The notes under the pieces are model-generated. The model did not search any database. It was given only the letters and a program-made list of their open reading frames with translations, and was not told the DNA's origin. The position numbers were made by a program, and so were the translations under genes. Below, in pieces: positions 1-8,212 of a stretch of DNA of 64,000 nt; the first letter of the stretch is position 1, and each line of letters begins with the position of its first letter. Origin of the DNA: Nitrospirota bacterium (GTDB taxonomy: Bacteria; Nitrospirota; Thermodesulfovibrionia; Thermodesulfovibrionales; Dissulfurispiraceae). The DNA lies in NCBI GenBank assembly GCA_021791055.1, contig JAJYXI010000002.1:50449-114448 (forward strand), given 5' to 3'.

Positions 1-9
1 ACAACATAA

Positions 10-243
10 TCATCCACACATGCTGAATGGCGCTGATATATTTACCCTTAAATAGCCGTCTTCCTTATGAACCTTATACTTCCCATTGCACATACGGATA
101 TATATCTCGAATTTATTCAAATCATCTGCCCTGTCGTCCAAATATACAGTGACATCTTCATGGACAGTACAGATGCCCTCAAAGTGATTCCTGAACTCCC
201 GTATGTGTTCAGGATGTTTTAATCCCCGTACATCAACAAGCAT
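10..243 (-). CDS. TusA/SirA-like small protein lacking the catalytic cysteine
   Basis: A complete 77-residue reading frame opening with VDVRGLKHPEH, which resembles the TusA-family start (DxRGLxCPxP). The cysteine that carries sulfur in true TusA proteins is replaced by histidine (HPEH), so a classical sulfur relay role is doubtful; only one other region has cysteines (one mid-protein, one near the C-terminus). It begins one base after the fabD stop codon and so is probably the last visible gene of the nrdJ-to-fabD run on this strand. Function is unknown; the TusA relationship rests on the N-terminal motif and the small alpha/beta size. Confidence 0.55.
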   Translation of the reverse strand: MLVDVRGLKHPEHIREFRNHFEGICTVHEDVTVYLDDRADDLNKFEIYIRMCNGKYKVHKEDGYLRVNISAPFSMCG

Positions 244-244
244 T

Positions 245-1174
245 TTAAGCTCCCGAAATATCCGATAAGGTTTTGTTCAGCGACTCCATATTCTCCACAT
301 TGAAAATTTTTGCAGCCGGCTCTATTCTTTTAACCAATCCCGAAAGCACCTTGCCGGGGCCGACCTCTATGAATGTGCTTATGCCTGATGAAGAGATTGT
401 CTTTATGCAATCCTCCCATAAAACCGACCGGCTCAACTGCAACACAAGGGATTTTCTTATGTCTTCTGCATTTGAGACAAATTTTGCCTCCACATTGTTT
501 ACAAAAGGCACCAGCGCATCTCTTATATCAACTTCTTTCAATGCCTCTTCAAACTTTTTGCCTGCATCTTCCATCAATTTGCAGTGGGAAGGGACACTCA
601 CGGCAAGAGGCAAAGCCCTTTTCGCTCCCCTTTCTTTTGCCAAATTCATGGCTTCTTCAACCGCTGCCTTTTCACCTGATATTACAATCTGTCCCGGGCA
701 GTTATAATTGGCGGCTGAGACATAGCCTGTAATTCTGCTGCAAATCTCATCCACAATCTTTCTGTCAAGTCCGAGTATTGCAGCCATAAGTCCTTTGCCC
801 TCCGGCACTGCATCCTGCATTATCCTGCCCCTGATTTCGGTTATCTTTACCGCATCCTTGAATGATATGCTCCCTGCTGCAACAAGTGCAGAATACTCGC
901 CGAGACTGTGGCCTACTACAGTAGATGGTTTTATGTTCTTCAGGGTTAATGCTTTATATGCTGCAATACTTGCAACAAGCAGGCATGGCTGTGTCCTGTA
1001 TGTCTTATTGAGTTCATCCGCAGGACCGCTGAAACTCAAAACAGCGACATCATATCCGAGTATTTCCGATGCCTCATTATAGAGACTTTTCACCTCATCA
1101 AGATTGTCATAAAGATCTTTTCCCATTCCCACGCTCTGGGATCCCTGACCGGGAAAGACAAAGGCAATTTTCAT
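245..1174 (-). CDS. fabD: Malonyl-CoA:ACP transacylase FabD
   Basis: Transfers malonyl groups from CoA to acyl carrier protein for fatty-acid elongation in the cytoplasm. The 309-residue length is normal for FabD. The N-terminus has FPGQGSQ, the nucleophile elbow is GHSLGE with the catalytic serine near residue 90, and the partner histidine lies in PSHCKL near residue 197. The start codon overlaps the etfA stop by one base, so translation is probably coupled. The enzyme shares its transcript with acpS, which activates the carrier protein, giving a lipid-related theme to this operon. Confidence 0.96.
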   Translation of the reverse strand: MKIAFVFPGQGSQSVGMGKDLYDNLDEVKSLYNEASEILGYDVAVLSFSGPADELNKTYRTQPCLLVASIAAYKALTLKNIKPSTVVGHSLGEYSALVAAGSISFKDAVKITEIRGRIMQDAVPEGKGLMAAILGLDRKIVDEICSRITGYVSAANYNCPGQIVISGEKAAVEEAMNLAKERGAKRALPLAVSVPSHCKLMEDAGKKFEEALKEVDIRDALVPFVNNVEAKFVSNAEDIRKSLVLQLSRSVLWEDCIKTISSSGISTFIEVGPGKVLSGLVKRIEPAAKIFNVENMESLNKTLSDISGA

Positions 1175-2364
1175 TATTGCTTGACCTCTTTGAGCTTTTT
1201 AATCAACAGCGGGACAACTTCATTGACATCTCCAACTATTCCGTAAGTTGCCACATTGAATATGGGTGCTTCAGGATTTTTATTGATGGCAATAATTATA
1301 TCCGATGACTGCATTCCCACGAGATGCTGAACAGCACCCGATATACCGCAGGCTATGTATATCTTTGGACAGACCGTCTTTCCTGTTTGTCCTACCTGAT
1401 GGCTGTAAGGAATCCAGCCCTCATCGACAGCAGCCCTTGATGCGCCGACAGCGCCGCCAAGAAGCTCTGCAAGCTCCTCAAGCATCTTGAATCCCTTTGT
1501 ATCGCCAAGCCCTCTTCCTCCAGAAACAATGACATCTGCCTCCTGAAGGTTCACCATGCATTCTGAAGCCTCTTTCACCGTATCGAGAACCTTTGTCCTG
1601 CATGTAATGCCATCAGCCGGCACATTGATAATCTCACCGTTTTTGTCAGGACCGTATTCGCCCCTTTTCATAACCCTCGGCCTTACTGTTGCTATCTGGG
1701 GTCTGTGGTTCGGGCATAGTATGGTTGCCATTATATTTCCGCCAAATGCAGGCCTTACCTGCAAGAGATTGCCTGAATCCTTGTCTATCTCAAGTGCTGT
1801 GCAGTCAGCAGTGAGCCCTGTTTTTACTTTTGCCGCAACCCTCGGAATGAACGAGCGTCCAATGGGAGTCGCACCAGCAAGCACTATTTCTGGCTTGTAT
1901 GTCTTTATAAGATTTGTGAGCAACATGGAATAAGGCTCATCATTGAATTTCTCGAATATGGGGTCTTTGCAGTGATAGACTTTGTCAGCCCCCCATTTTA
2001 TAAGCTCCTGAGCCTGTTCCCCTGTAGAACCGAACAAAACAGCGGAAAGCTCGGTCTTTAATTCATCCGCAAGCCTTCTGCCTGCACCAAGAAGTTCGTA
2101 GGCTACAGAAGCTATATTGCCGTCACGCTGCTCGGCAAAGACCCATACGCCTTTATATGATGAGAGGTCGGTCTCTTTGATATCGCCCTCTTCCATTATC
2201 TCTATTATTGCGCCTTCAGGGCATATGCTAAGACATGCCCTGCAAAACTGGCAGTATTCATTGATAAATGCCCTGCCCTCTTTCAACACAATTGCTGTAA
2301 AAGGACAGGAGTCAATGCACTGCCCGCATCCTGTGCATTTCTCTATATTGACAACTATACGCAT
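1174..2364 (-). CDS. etfA: Electron transfer flavoprotein alpha subunit with N-terminal ferredoxin domain
   Basis: FAD-binding subunit of an electron transfer flavoprotein. Residues 1-55 form a two-cluster ferredoxin: cysteines at about 10, 13, 16 and 20, and again at 38, 41, 44 and 48, each series followed by proline, as expected for two [4Fe-4S] clusters. The rest is an ordinary EtfA with GGRGLGD near the start of the C-terminal FAD domain. Ferredoxin-fused EtfA proteins occur in anaerobes, in some cases in bifurcating complexes. No dehydrogenase gene is next to it here, so its partner is unknown. It overlaps the etfB stop by ten bases. Confidence 0.95.
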   Translation of the reverse strand: MRIVVNIEKCTGCGQCIDSCPFTAIVLKEGRAFINEYCQFCRACLSICPEGAIIEIMEEGDIKETDLSSYKGVWVFAEQRDGNIASVAYELLGAGRRLADELKTELSAVLFGSTGEQAQELIKWGADKVYHCKDPIFEKFNDEPYSMLLTNLIKTYKPEIVLAGATPIGRSFIPRVAAKVKTGLTADCTALEIDKDSGNLLQVRPAFGGNIMATILCPNHRPQIATVRPRVMKRGEYGPDKNGEIINVPADGITCRTKVLDTVKEASECMVNLQEADVIVSGGRGLGDTKGFKMLEELAELLGGAVGASRAAVDEGWIPYSHQVGQTGKTVCPKIYIACGISGAVQHLVGMQSSDIIIAINKNPEAPIFNVATYGIVGDVNEVVPLLIKKLKEVKQ

Positions 2365-3137
2365 TTCAACCCCCTTAATTCACCGACAAGAGCATCCACC
2401 TGCTCCTCTATGCTTCCCTGAAGCATCTTTCTGTCAGCCTTTGTATGAGGAGCGAATATGTTTTTAACCTGAGTAGGAGAGCCTTTCAATCCGACATTTT
2501 CTTCTTCAGCACCGATATCATTTATATTCATCTTTGTGATTACTGCCTTCTTAGCCGCCATTTTTCCTTTCAGGGATGGAAGCCTTGGGGTATTCAGCTC
2601 TTTTACAACAGTCAGCAGGACAGGAAGCTGCGACTCAACAACATCGTATCCTTCATCCATGAGTCTCTGAACCTTTATGGATTTATCGCTGACATTATCT
2701 ATCTTCCTGATATATGCTATGTGAGGAATATTCAGGAATTCTGCGACCTCGGGGCCGACCTGTGCAGTGTCTCCGTCTATTGCCTGTTTTCCGCAGAGGA
2801 TTATGTCGTATCCTAATTTCTCAATGGCCTTATAAAGGGCATATGATGTTGCCCATGTATCGGCTCCTGCAAATGCCCTGTCGGAAATGAGCCTAACATC
2901 ATCAGCACCCATTGATATTGCCTCTCTAAGGGCATCTTCAGCCTGAGGAGGCCCCATTGTAATAACAGTAACTTTAGCGCCTGTTTTTTCCTTTATCTGG
3001 ATTGCAGCTTCAATGGCATGCAGGTCATAAGGATTTATAATGCTCGGAACTCCTTCCCTTATCAGTGTATTTGTTTCAGGATTTATCCTGACCTCTGCAG
3101 TGTCGGGTACCTGTTTTATGCAGACAATAATATTCAC
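2355..3137 (-). CDS. etfB: Electron transfer flavoprotein beta subunit
   Basis: Pairs with the downstream EtfA to carry electrons between a dehydrogenase and a redox partner. The protein opens with the typical NIIVCIKQVPDT and is about 260 residues, as usual for EtfB. A GTG start at 3137 is chosen because GGGAGG lies seven bases before it. An in-frame ATG at 3152 overlaps that ribosome-binding site and would add five untypical residues (MGGYS). The gap upstream holds an inverted short-repeat array. Confidence 0.95.
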   Translation of the reverse strand: MNIIVCIKQVPDTAEVRINPETNTLIREGVPSIINPYDLHAIEAAIQIKEKTGAKVTVITMGPPQAEDALREAISMGADDVRLISDRAFAGADTWATSYALYKAIEKLGYDIILCGKQAIDGDTAQVGPEVAEFLNIPHIAYIRKIDNVSDKSIKVQRLMDEGYDVVESQLPVLLTVVKELNTPRLPSLKGKMAAKKAVITKMNINDIGAEEENVGLKGSPTQVKNIFAPHTKADRKMLQGSIEEQVDALVGELRGLKCV

Positions 3138-3165
3138 GGAATATCCTCCCATTTGAAAAAAGTTG

Positions 3166-3218
3166 TTAGTGTCAGTGTTTAGTGTCAGAACTCACTGAAA
3201 ACTGACACAGACACTAAA
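3166..3218. repeat. Inverted short-repeat array between acpS and etfB
   Basis: Copies of TTAGTGTCAG lie on the left (3166-3188) and the complementary CTGACAC/GACACTAAA on the right (about 3202-3218), so the gap can fold into a hairpin. It resembles in design the inverted octamer arrays in the motility region of this window. Its role is unknown; it could affect transcript stability or readthrough inside the operon. Confidence 0.7.
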
Positions 3219-3238
3219 TAAGCTTGAAATTATACCTT

Positions 3239-3616
3239 TTATGAATTTTTTCTTTCAAGTACGACTGTAGCAATAGCGTAGCTTCGCTCGTGTGTCAGCG
3301 TGAGATGGATAGAAAATTCACTTTTAAAAATTTCGTCTCTAAAATTAATATTAACAAAAGGCTTACCTGACGGTTCATTCAGAATCTCGATTGCACTGAA
3401 CTCCAAACGCCTGCTGCGCAACGAGCTTGATGCCTTGATTACCGCCTCTTTGGCTGCAAATCTGACGGCAAGGTGGGGATATGGGTCTTTCTTTTTATAG
3501 CAGTAGGCGATTTCATTTTCGGTAAATACCCTCTTTAAAAATCGGTCTCCCCATTTCTCGGCAGCATCCTTTATCCTGCTTATTTCAACAATGTCAGTGC
3601 CGATGCCGTGTATCAT
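3239..3616 (-). CDS. acpS: Holo-[acyl-carrier-protein] synthase AcpS
   Basis: Attaches 4'-phosphopantetheine from CoA to the acyl carrier protein. The frame of 125 residues is typical. It begins with IHGIGTDIVEISRI, where the aspartate binds the metal ion, and has the second family motif RFAAKEAVIKA. The start overlaps the end of pdxJ by four bases (ATGA type), a common pdxJ-acpS arrangement in Gram-negative bacteria, and implies translational coupling. Confidence 0.96.
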   Translation of the reverse strand: MIHGIGTDIVEISRIKDAAEKWGDRFLKRVFTENEIAYCYKKKDPYPHLAVRFAAKEAVIKASSSLRSRRLEFSAIEILNEPSGKPFVNINFRDEIFKSEFSIHLTLTHERSYAIATVVLERKNS

Positions 3617-4329
3617 CTGCTTTTTCCCATCAACTCCTTCATCTCCCTCACAGCCCTTTCAATGCCTACAAGAACAGACCTCGATATGATACTGTGACCT
3701 ATGTAAAAACCTCTTATCCCTTCAACATCAGCAATATTTTTCACATTAAAATAATTGAGCCCATGCCCTGCGTTGGCAAGTAATCCGAGTTTGTTTGCAA
3801 CCTTTACCGCCTCCATAACCCTGTGTAATTCCTTTTCCTGTTTTTTTCCCTTTGCATTTGCATAAAGCCCGGTATGGATTTCGACCATATCAGCGCCGAT
3901 CTCTTTTGAAATATCCACATCCATTATATTCGGATTAATAAAAAGGCTCACAGGCATGCCGCCATCCTGAAGTTTTTTAATAGTCTCTTTGAGGACTTTT
4001 TTCTGCCCCACTATATCAAGACCGCCCTCTGTTGTAAGCTCCTGCCTTTTTTCAGGCACAAGGGTCACCATGTCAGGCTTGACATCAAGGGCAATTCTAA
4101 TCATCTCTTTTGTTGCCGCCATTTCGAGATTTAATTCACAGTGCACAACTTCTCTCAAGAGTCTCAAATCCCTGTCTTTGGCATGACGTCTGTCTTCCCT
4201 GAGATGGATAGTTATTCCATCTGCGCCGCCGAGTATGGCAAGGGTCGCAGCCATTACAGGATCAGGCTCGAATGTCTTCCTCGCCTCTCTAACAGTAGCA
4301 ACATGGTCGATATTAACGCCAAGTAACAT
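3613..4329 (-). CDS. pdxJ: Pyridoxine 5'-phosphate synthase PdxJ
   Basis: Condenses 1-deoxy-D-xylulose 5-phosphate with 3-amino-2-oxopropyl phosphate to make pyridoxine 5'-phosphate (vitamin B6). The 238-residue TIM barrel shows the family start LLGVNIDHVATVREAR, ITIHLREDRRH and the C-terminal NAGHGLNY and FYIGHSIISRS motifs. AAGGAGG stands just before the ATG, supporting the start. It is followed directly by acpS. Confidence 0.97.
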   Translation of the reverse strand: MLLGVNIDHVATVREARKTFEPDPVMAATLAILGGADGITIHLREDRRHAKDRDLRLLREVVHCELNLEMAATKEMIRIALDVKPDMVTLVPEKRQELTTEGGLDIVGQKKVLKETIKKLQDGGMPVSLFINPNIMDVDISKEIGADMVEIHTGLYANAKGKKQEKELHRVMEAVKVANKLGLLANAGHGLNYFNVKNIADVEGIRGFYIGHSIISRSVLVGIERAVREMKELMGKSR

Positions 4330-4339
4330 TCAATCCTCC

Positions 4340-5086
4340 TTAATACGCAATTTTATAAAATATAAAACCCACATATTCTTTTATTACACCCATTGCATTA
4401 CCTGAGCCTGGCATGTAATCTTCCCATCCATATTTTTTATCCTTCCATGTCTTAAAATTAGCAGGGAATGGTACAACTTTCATCCCCACTTTTTCAAAGC
4501 TCATTACTGAACGCTTCATATGATATGCAGATGTTACAAGTATTGGCTTTCTATAGCCAATCTTTTTGCAAATTTCATTCGCGTATTTTGCATTCTCTAT
4601 GGTATCCCTGCTTTTGTCTTCGATGATAACCTTGTTAGCAGGCACACCAAGGTCAACGATGAATCGCTTTGCAATTGGAGCCTCTGCCTTTCTGCCTTTA
4701 AAAACAGCGCCTCCCGAAACAATAATCGGGACATTAAGTTTTTTCTGGAGCCTTACTGCAGTGACAAGTCTTCCGATCATCTCCTCCGTTGGTGCGCCAA
4801 CACCTGATAAATCTGGCACTTTATCATACACACCGCCTCCAAGTAGTATTATTACATCCCCTTGCGGATTTTCAGGAATTTTAAAATCAGCCTCAAGCCC
4901 TCTGTTCAAAGCATCGGCAACCGGCGATATAAGAAGCGACCACATAAAAATACCGATAAGCGAGTTTATAATACCCGGCTTCCAGTTTTTCTTAAACAAA
5001 AACCATATCCCCGACAGCAGCATCAGAGATACGAGTATGCCCGGAGGCAAAAAGAATGCGGTTAATATTTTTTTCAAAATAAACAT
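4340..5086 (-). CDS. YdcF/ElyC-like membrane protein (DUF218)
   Basis: A 248-residue protein with two N-terminal membrane helices (about residues 5-25 and 32-55) followed by a DUF218 domain: VIILLGGGVYD, IIVSGGAVF and ILVTSAYHMKRS. ElyC and SanA, which share this domain, act in envelope or peptidoglycan-precursor homeostasis in Escherichia coli; the reaction is not firmly known. It lies between nrdJ and pdxJ with gaps of three and ten bases, so it is probably co-transcribed with them. Confidence 0.85.
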   Translation of the reverse strand: MFILKKILTAFFLPPGILVSLMLLSGIWFLFKKNWKPGIINSLIGIFMWSLLISPVADALNRGLEADFKIPENPQGDVIILLGGGVYDKVPDLSGVGAPTEEMIGRLVTAVRLQKKLNVPIIVSGGAVFKGRKAEAPIAKRFIVDLGVPANKVIIEDKSRDTIENAKYANEICKKIGYRKPILVTSAYHMKRSVMSFEKVGMKVVPFPANFKTWKDKKYGWEDYMPGSGNAMGVIKEYVGFIFYKIAY

Positions 5087-5089
5087 GCA

Positions 5090-6820
5090 TCAATCCGAAT
5101 CGGTAAATTTGACAAGAGTCCCCTTCCTTGCACCGTATCTGAAAACGGTAATGCCTTTCACTCCCTTCTCATATGCAAGAAGATATGCCTTTGCAACATC
5201 GTCCTGCTTAGCCTTATTTGGAAGATTGATTGTCTTTGAAACAGCATTATCCGTATACTCCTGAAAGGCTGCCTGCATCTCTATGTGGTCTTCAGGAGGG
5301 ATTTCCAGAGCTGTTTTAAAAAGCCTCCTCACATCAGCAGGTATCTCCTTTATGCCTCTGAGATTTCCCTTTCTTAAAACCTCATTCATCATCTCATCGG
5401 AATAAAATCCCCATTTTTGTGCAGCTTCGATAAAATATTTGTTTATTTCGTACAACTCTGTATCAAGGACAAGTCTCTTATATGCAATTGCAAATAGAGG
5501 CTCAATGCCGCTTGAGCAGTCCGCAATTGTGGAGAGCGTTCCTGTTGGCGCAATGGTGGTAGTAGTTGCATTTCTCATTTTCGGCATACTTGGTGCATCA
5601 TATATCGAGCCTTTAAAATTAGGAAATACACCGCGCTTTTCTGCCAGCTCTTCAGACGCCTCTCTCGATTTATTTCTGATAAATTTCATTACCTTCCTTG
5701 CCAGCTCTAATGCCTTTTTATGGTTATAAGGTATTCCCAAAAGTATAAGCACATCTGCCCATCCCATTACACCAAGCCCTATCTTTCTGTTGCCTTTATG
5801 CATGGTTTCTATTTCGGGTAGTGGATATATATTAACATCAATGGAGTCATCCAAAAATCTGACAGCAATGTTTATATCTTCAGACAATGAATTCCAGTCA
5901 ATAGAATCAGTAATCTCCCCTTTAGTAAAGGGGGGCGAAGGGGAATTTACATATTTTGACAAGTTCATAGAGCCAAGCACACATGCCTCATAAGGGAGAA
6001 GCGGCTGCTCTCCGCATGGATTTGTACTCTCAATCTGACCAATGTGGGGCGTTGGATTAGCCCTGTTAATCCTGTCTATGAATATCAAGCCAGGGTCTCC
6101 TGTTTCCCATGCGCTTTCGACAATTTCATCAAAAACTATTTTTGCTCTAAGGCTTCCGACAATTTCACCCGACCTTGGATTTTTTAGTTCATATTCTCTA
6201 TCAATCTTCAAAGCTTCCATAAATGCATCAGTGACGGCAACAGAGATATTGAAATTGGTCAGCTCGCCTTCTCTCCTCTTTATCCGTATGAACTCAAGAA
6301 TATCAGGATGGTCTATCCTGAGAATTCCCATATTTGCACCACGCCTCGCACCGCCCTGTTTTATAACCTCTGTAGCTGTGTTATAAATCTTCATAAAAGA
6401 TACAGGGCCGCTTGCAATACCGCCTGTCGACCTCACTATATCGGCCTTGGGCCTCAGCCTCGAAAAGGAAAATCCCGTGCCCCCGCCGCTCTGGAGTATC
6501 AAGGCAGCATTTTTCAATGTATCGAATATACTCTTCATGGAGTCTTCCACAGGGAGGACAAAACAAGCGGCAAGCTGCCCTATTGATTTTCCTGCATTCA
6601 TTAGAGCTGGAGAGTTGGGAAGGAATTTTAAAGATGTCATCCGCTCATAGAATCTCTCTTCCCAGTATTTTGCATCTTCATTGTAAAGTCTTTCTGCTTC
6701 AGCTATATTATGCGCAACACGCCTGAACATATCCTCAGGCTGTTCTTTCACATTGCCCCTTTCATCCCTAAGCAGATAGCGGGCATTCAAGACCTTCAAT
6801 GCGTTTTCTGTGAGTTCCAT
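5090..6820 (-). CDS. nrdJ: Class II (adenosylcobalamin-dependent) ribonucleoside reductase
   Basis: Reduces ribonucleotides to deoxyribonucleotides using a B12-generated thiyl radical. The active-site motif NPCGE places the thiyl cysteine near 269; the redox pair is probably C86 and C280. The motif IAPTGTLSTIADCSSG is also typical. Two oddities: residues about 292-302 (SPSPPFTKGE) are encoded by a G/C-rich palindromic repeat that also occurs near 55.4 and 62.6 kb, and the protein stops at TLVKFTDSD without the C-terminal cysteine pair many NrdJ enzymes use for re-reduction. The 576-residue length is on the short side. It faces the HD-domain gene across 24 bases. Confidence 0.93.
   Translation of the reverse strand: MELTENALKVLNARYLLRDERGNVKEQPEDMFRRVAHNIAEAERLYNEDAKYWEERFYERMTSLKFLPNSPALMNAGKSIGQLAACFVLPVEDSMKSIFDTLKNAALILQSGGGTGFSFSRLRPKADIVRSTGGIASGPVSFMKIYNTATEVIKQGGARRGANMGILRIDHPDILEFIRIKRREGELTNFNISVAVTDAFMEALKIDREYELKNPRSGEIVGSLRAKIVFDEIVESAWETGDPGLIFIDRINRANPTPHIGQIESTNPCGEQPLLPYEACVLGSMNLSKYVNSPSPPFTKGEITDSIDWNSLSEDINIAVRFLDDSIDVNIYPLPEIETMHKGNRKIGLGVMGWADVLILLGIPYNHKKALELARKVMKFIRNKSREASEELAEKRGVFPNFKGSIYDAPSMPKMRNATTTTIAPTGTLSTIADCSSGIEPLFAIAYKRLVLDTELYEINKYFIEAAQKWGFYSDEMMNEVLRKGNLRGIKEIPADVRRLFKTALEIPPEDHIEMQAAFQEYTDNAVSKTINLPNKAKQDDVAKAYLLAYEKGVKGITVFRYGARKGTLVKFTDSD
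5914..5949. repeat. G/C-rich palindromic repeat inside nrdJ
   Basis: A CCCCTTTAGTAAAGGGG core with flanking G runs sits in frame in nrdJ and is translated as SPSPPFTKGE. It is a diverged relative of the two identical 53-bp copies at 55364-55416 and 62603-62655. Repeats of this PPFTKGG-coding type occur dispersed in several bacterial genomes; here it extends a surface loop without breaking the frame. Confidence 0.75.
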
Positions 6821-6826
6821 ATGGAA

Positions 6827-6839
6827 ATTATACTATAAT
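6827..6839. promoter_or_regulatory. Back-to-back -10 boxes between nrdJ and the HD gene
   Basis: A perfect TATAAT lies on the plus strand at 6834-6839, five bases before the HD gene ATG, and another on the minus strand at 6827-6832, six bases before the nrdJ ATG. The gap between the two genes is only 24 bases. Start points placed by these boxes would leave almost no 5' leader on either message. No good -35 box is seen for either. Confidence 0.45.
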
Positions 6840-6844
6840 ACCGA

Positions 6845-7417
6845 ATGGATGTTATCAAGATAATAGAAAAATACTATGAACCTGATTCAAAGGCATACTA
6901 TTTTCTGATCCACCACAGCAAGCTCGTGGCAAAAAAGGCATTGCAGGTTGCGGAGAGGGTCAAAGAGCTTAATCCTAATTTTAAATTTATAGAGGAAGCG
7001 GCAATGCTCCATGATATAGGAATATTTATGACTCATGCTCCGAAGATTGGCTGCTACGGATTCCATCCTTATATTTCTCACGGCTATCTCGGCAGGGGAA
7101 TATTGGAAAAAGAAGGGCTCCCTAAACATGGCCTTATTTGCGAAAGACATGTGGGGATTGGACTTACAGTTGATGATATCGAGAGCAATAAATTCCCTTT
7201 GCCCAAGAGAGAAATGCTGCCTCTTACACTCGAAGAGAAAATCATCTGTTTTGCGGATAAGTTTTATTCAAAGAAAGAAAACAGTCTTACAAATGAAAAG
7301 TCTGCATCTGAAATAAGAGAGATCATTGCAAAGTTCGGAGATGACAAGTTAAAACAGTTTGATGAGTGGCTTGTAATTTTCAAAGAGCCGATACAAAAAA
7401 CACATGAGGAAGATTAA
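6845..7417 (+). CDS. HD-domain phosphohydrolase
   Basis: A 190-residue protein with an HD metal-binding set: HH near 23-24, the HD pair at about 56-57 in AAMLHDIGIF, and further histidines downstream (HPYISH, ERHVGIGL). HD proteins of this size are usually phosphatases or phosphodiesterases acting on nucleotides; the substrate cannot be named. The stop codon overlaps the start of the acyltransferase gene by fourteen bases, so the two are co-transcribed. It has no clear ribosome-binding site and a TATAAT box lies five bases upstream. Confidence 0.85.
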   Translation: MDVIKIIEKYYEPDSKAYYFLIHHSKLVAKKALQVAERVKELNPNFKFIEEAAMLHDIGIFMTHAPKIGCYGFHPYISHGYLGRGILEKEGLPKHGLICERHVGIGLTVDDIESNKFPLPKREMLPLTLEEKIICFADKFYSKKENSLTNEKSASEIREIIAKFGDDKLKQFDEWLVIFKEPIQKTHEED

Positions 7418-8195
7418 TTTGGAAGGGCTCTTATTTAAAAATGGTTCGTATGAGACCAGCCTTAACAAAGTCTCACTGCTCGCAAAAATAGCGCCTTCAT
7501 TCAGCTTTTATAGCAAGCTTCTGTCGATTGTCTTTAAGTCAAGCTATAAGGCAAAGCATTCTCTGTATGGCAATGCCGAATGGTCTGAAAGCAGCCTTGA
7601 TGTATTACATGCGTTAGAATATGTCGGAATCAAGATCGAAATAACAGGTGTTGATTATTTTAAGAATCTTGAAGGCCCATGCGTATTTATCGGAAATCAT
7701 ATGAGCACACTCGAAACATTCGTGCTTCCAACAATAATCGAACCGTTTAAGGATGTGACATTTGTGGTAAAGAAAAGCCTTGTCGAATATCCTGTTTTTA
7801 AGTATGTAATGCGTTCAAGAGACCCTATCACTGTAGGACGGACAAATCCACGCGACGATTTGAAGGTTGTGATGGAAGGAGGAGTCCAGAGATTAAAGTC
7901 CGGCAGGTCTATCATCATCTTTCCACAAACAACAAGGACAACTTTTTTTAATCCAAAGAGTTTTAACACCATCGGAATAAAACTCGCCCATAAGGCAAAT
8001 GTCCCTGTTGTGCCGATTGCACTGAAAACAGATGCATGGGGCAACGGCAAATACCTCAAGGATTTCGGCAAAATCAATCCTTCCAAAAAAGTTCACTTCG
8101 CCTTTGGAGAGCCGTTATGGATTAAAGACAGAGGCGCAGAAGAGCACGAAAAAATTATAGAGTTCATCAGCAGCAAGTTGGAAGAAATGGGATAA
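7404..8195 (+). CDS. PlsC-like 1-acylglycerol-3-phosphate acyltransferase
   Basis: A 263-residue acyltransferase-fold protein, likely acting at the membrane on lysophospholipid or a related acceptor. The core motifs are present in altered form: NHMSTLE (H99 and E104) in place of the usual NHxSxxD, and FPQTTRT in place of FPEGTRS. The glutamate keeps an acidic partner for the catalytic histidine. These coordinated changes suggest a distinct subfamily with a different acceptor. It overlaps the HD gene and is followed by a short palindrome with a T run. Confidence 0.82.
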   Translation: MRKINLEGLLFKNGSYETSLNKVSLLAKIAPSFSFYSKLLSIVFKSSYKAKHSLYGNAEWSESSLDVLHALEYVGIKIEITGVDYFKNLEGPCVFIGNHMSTLETFVLPTIIEPFKDVTFVVKKSLVEYPVFKYVMRSRDPITVGRTNPRDDLKVVMEGGVQRLKSGRSIIIFPQTTRTTFFNPKSFNTIGIKLAHKANVPVVPIALKTDAWGNGKYLKDFGKINPSKKVHFAFGEPLWIKDRGAEEHEKIIEFISSKLEEMG

Positions 8196-8212
8196 ATAAA
8201 CTGTAAAGGGTT

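Noticed and set aside
3138..3152. ATG at 3152 as the start of etfB
   Set aside because: It overlaps the ribosome-binding site GGGAGG that serves the GTG at 3137 and would add five residues not found in the family.
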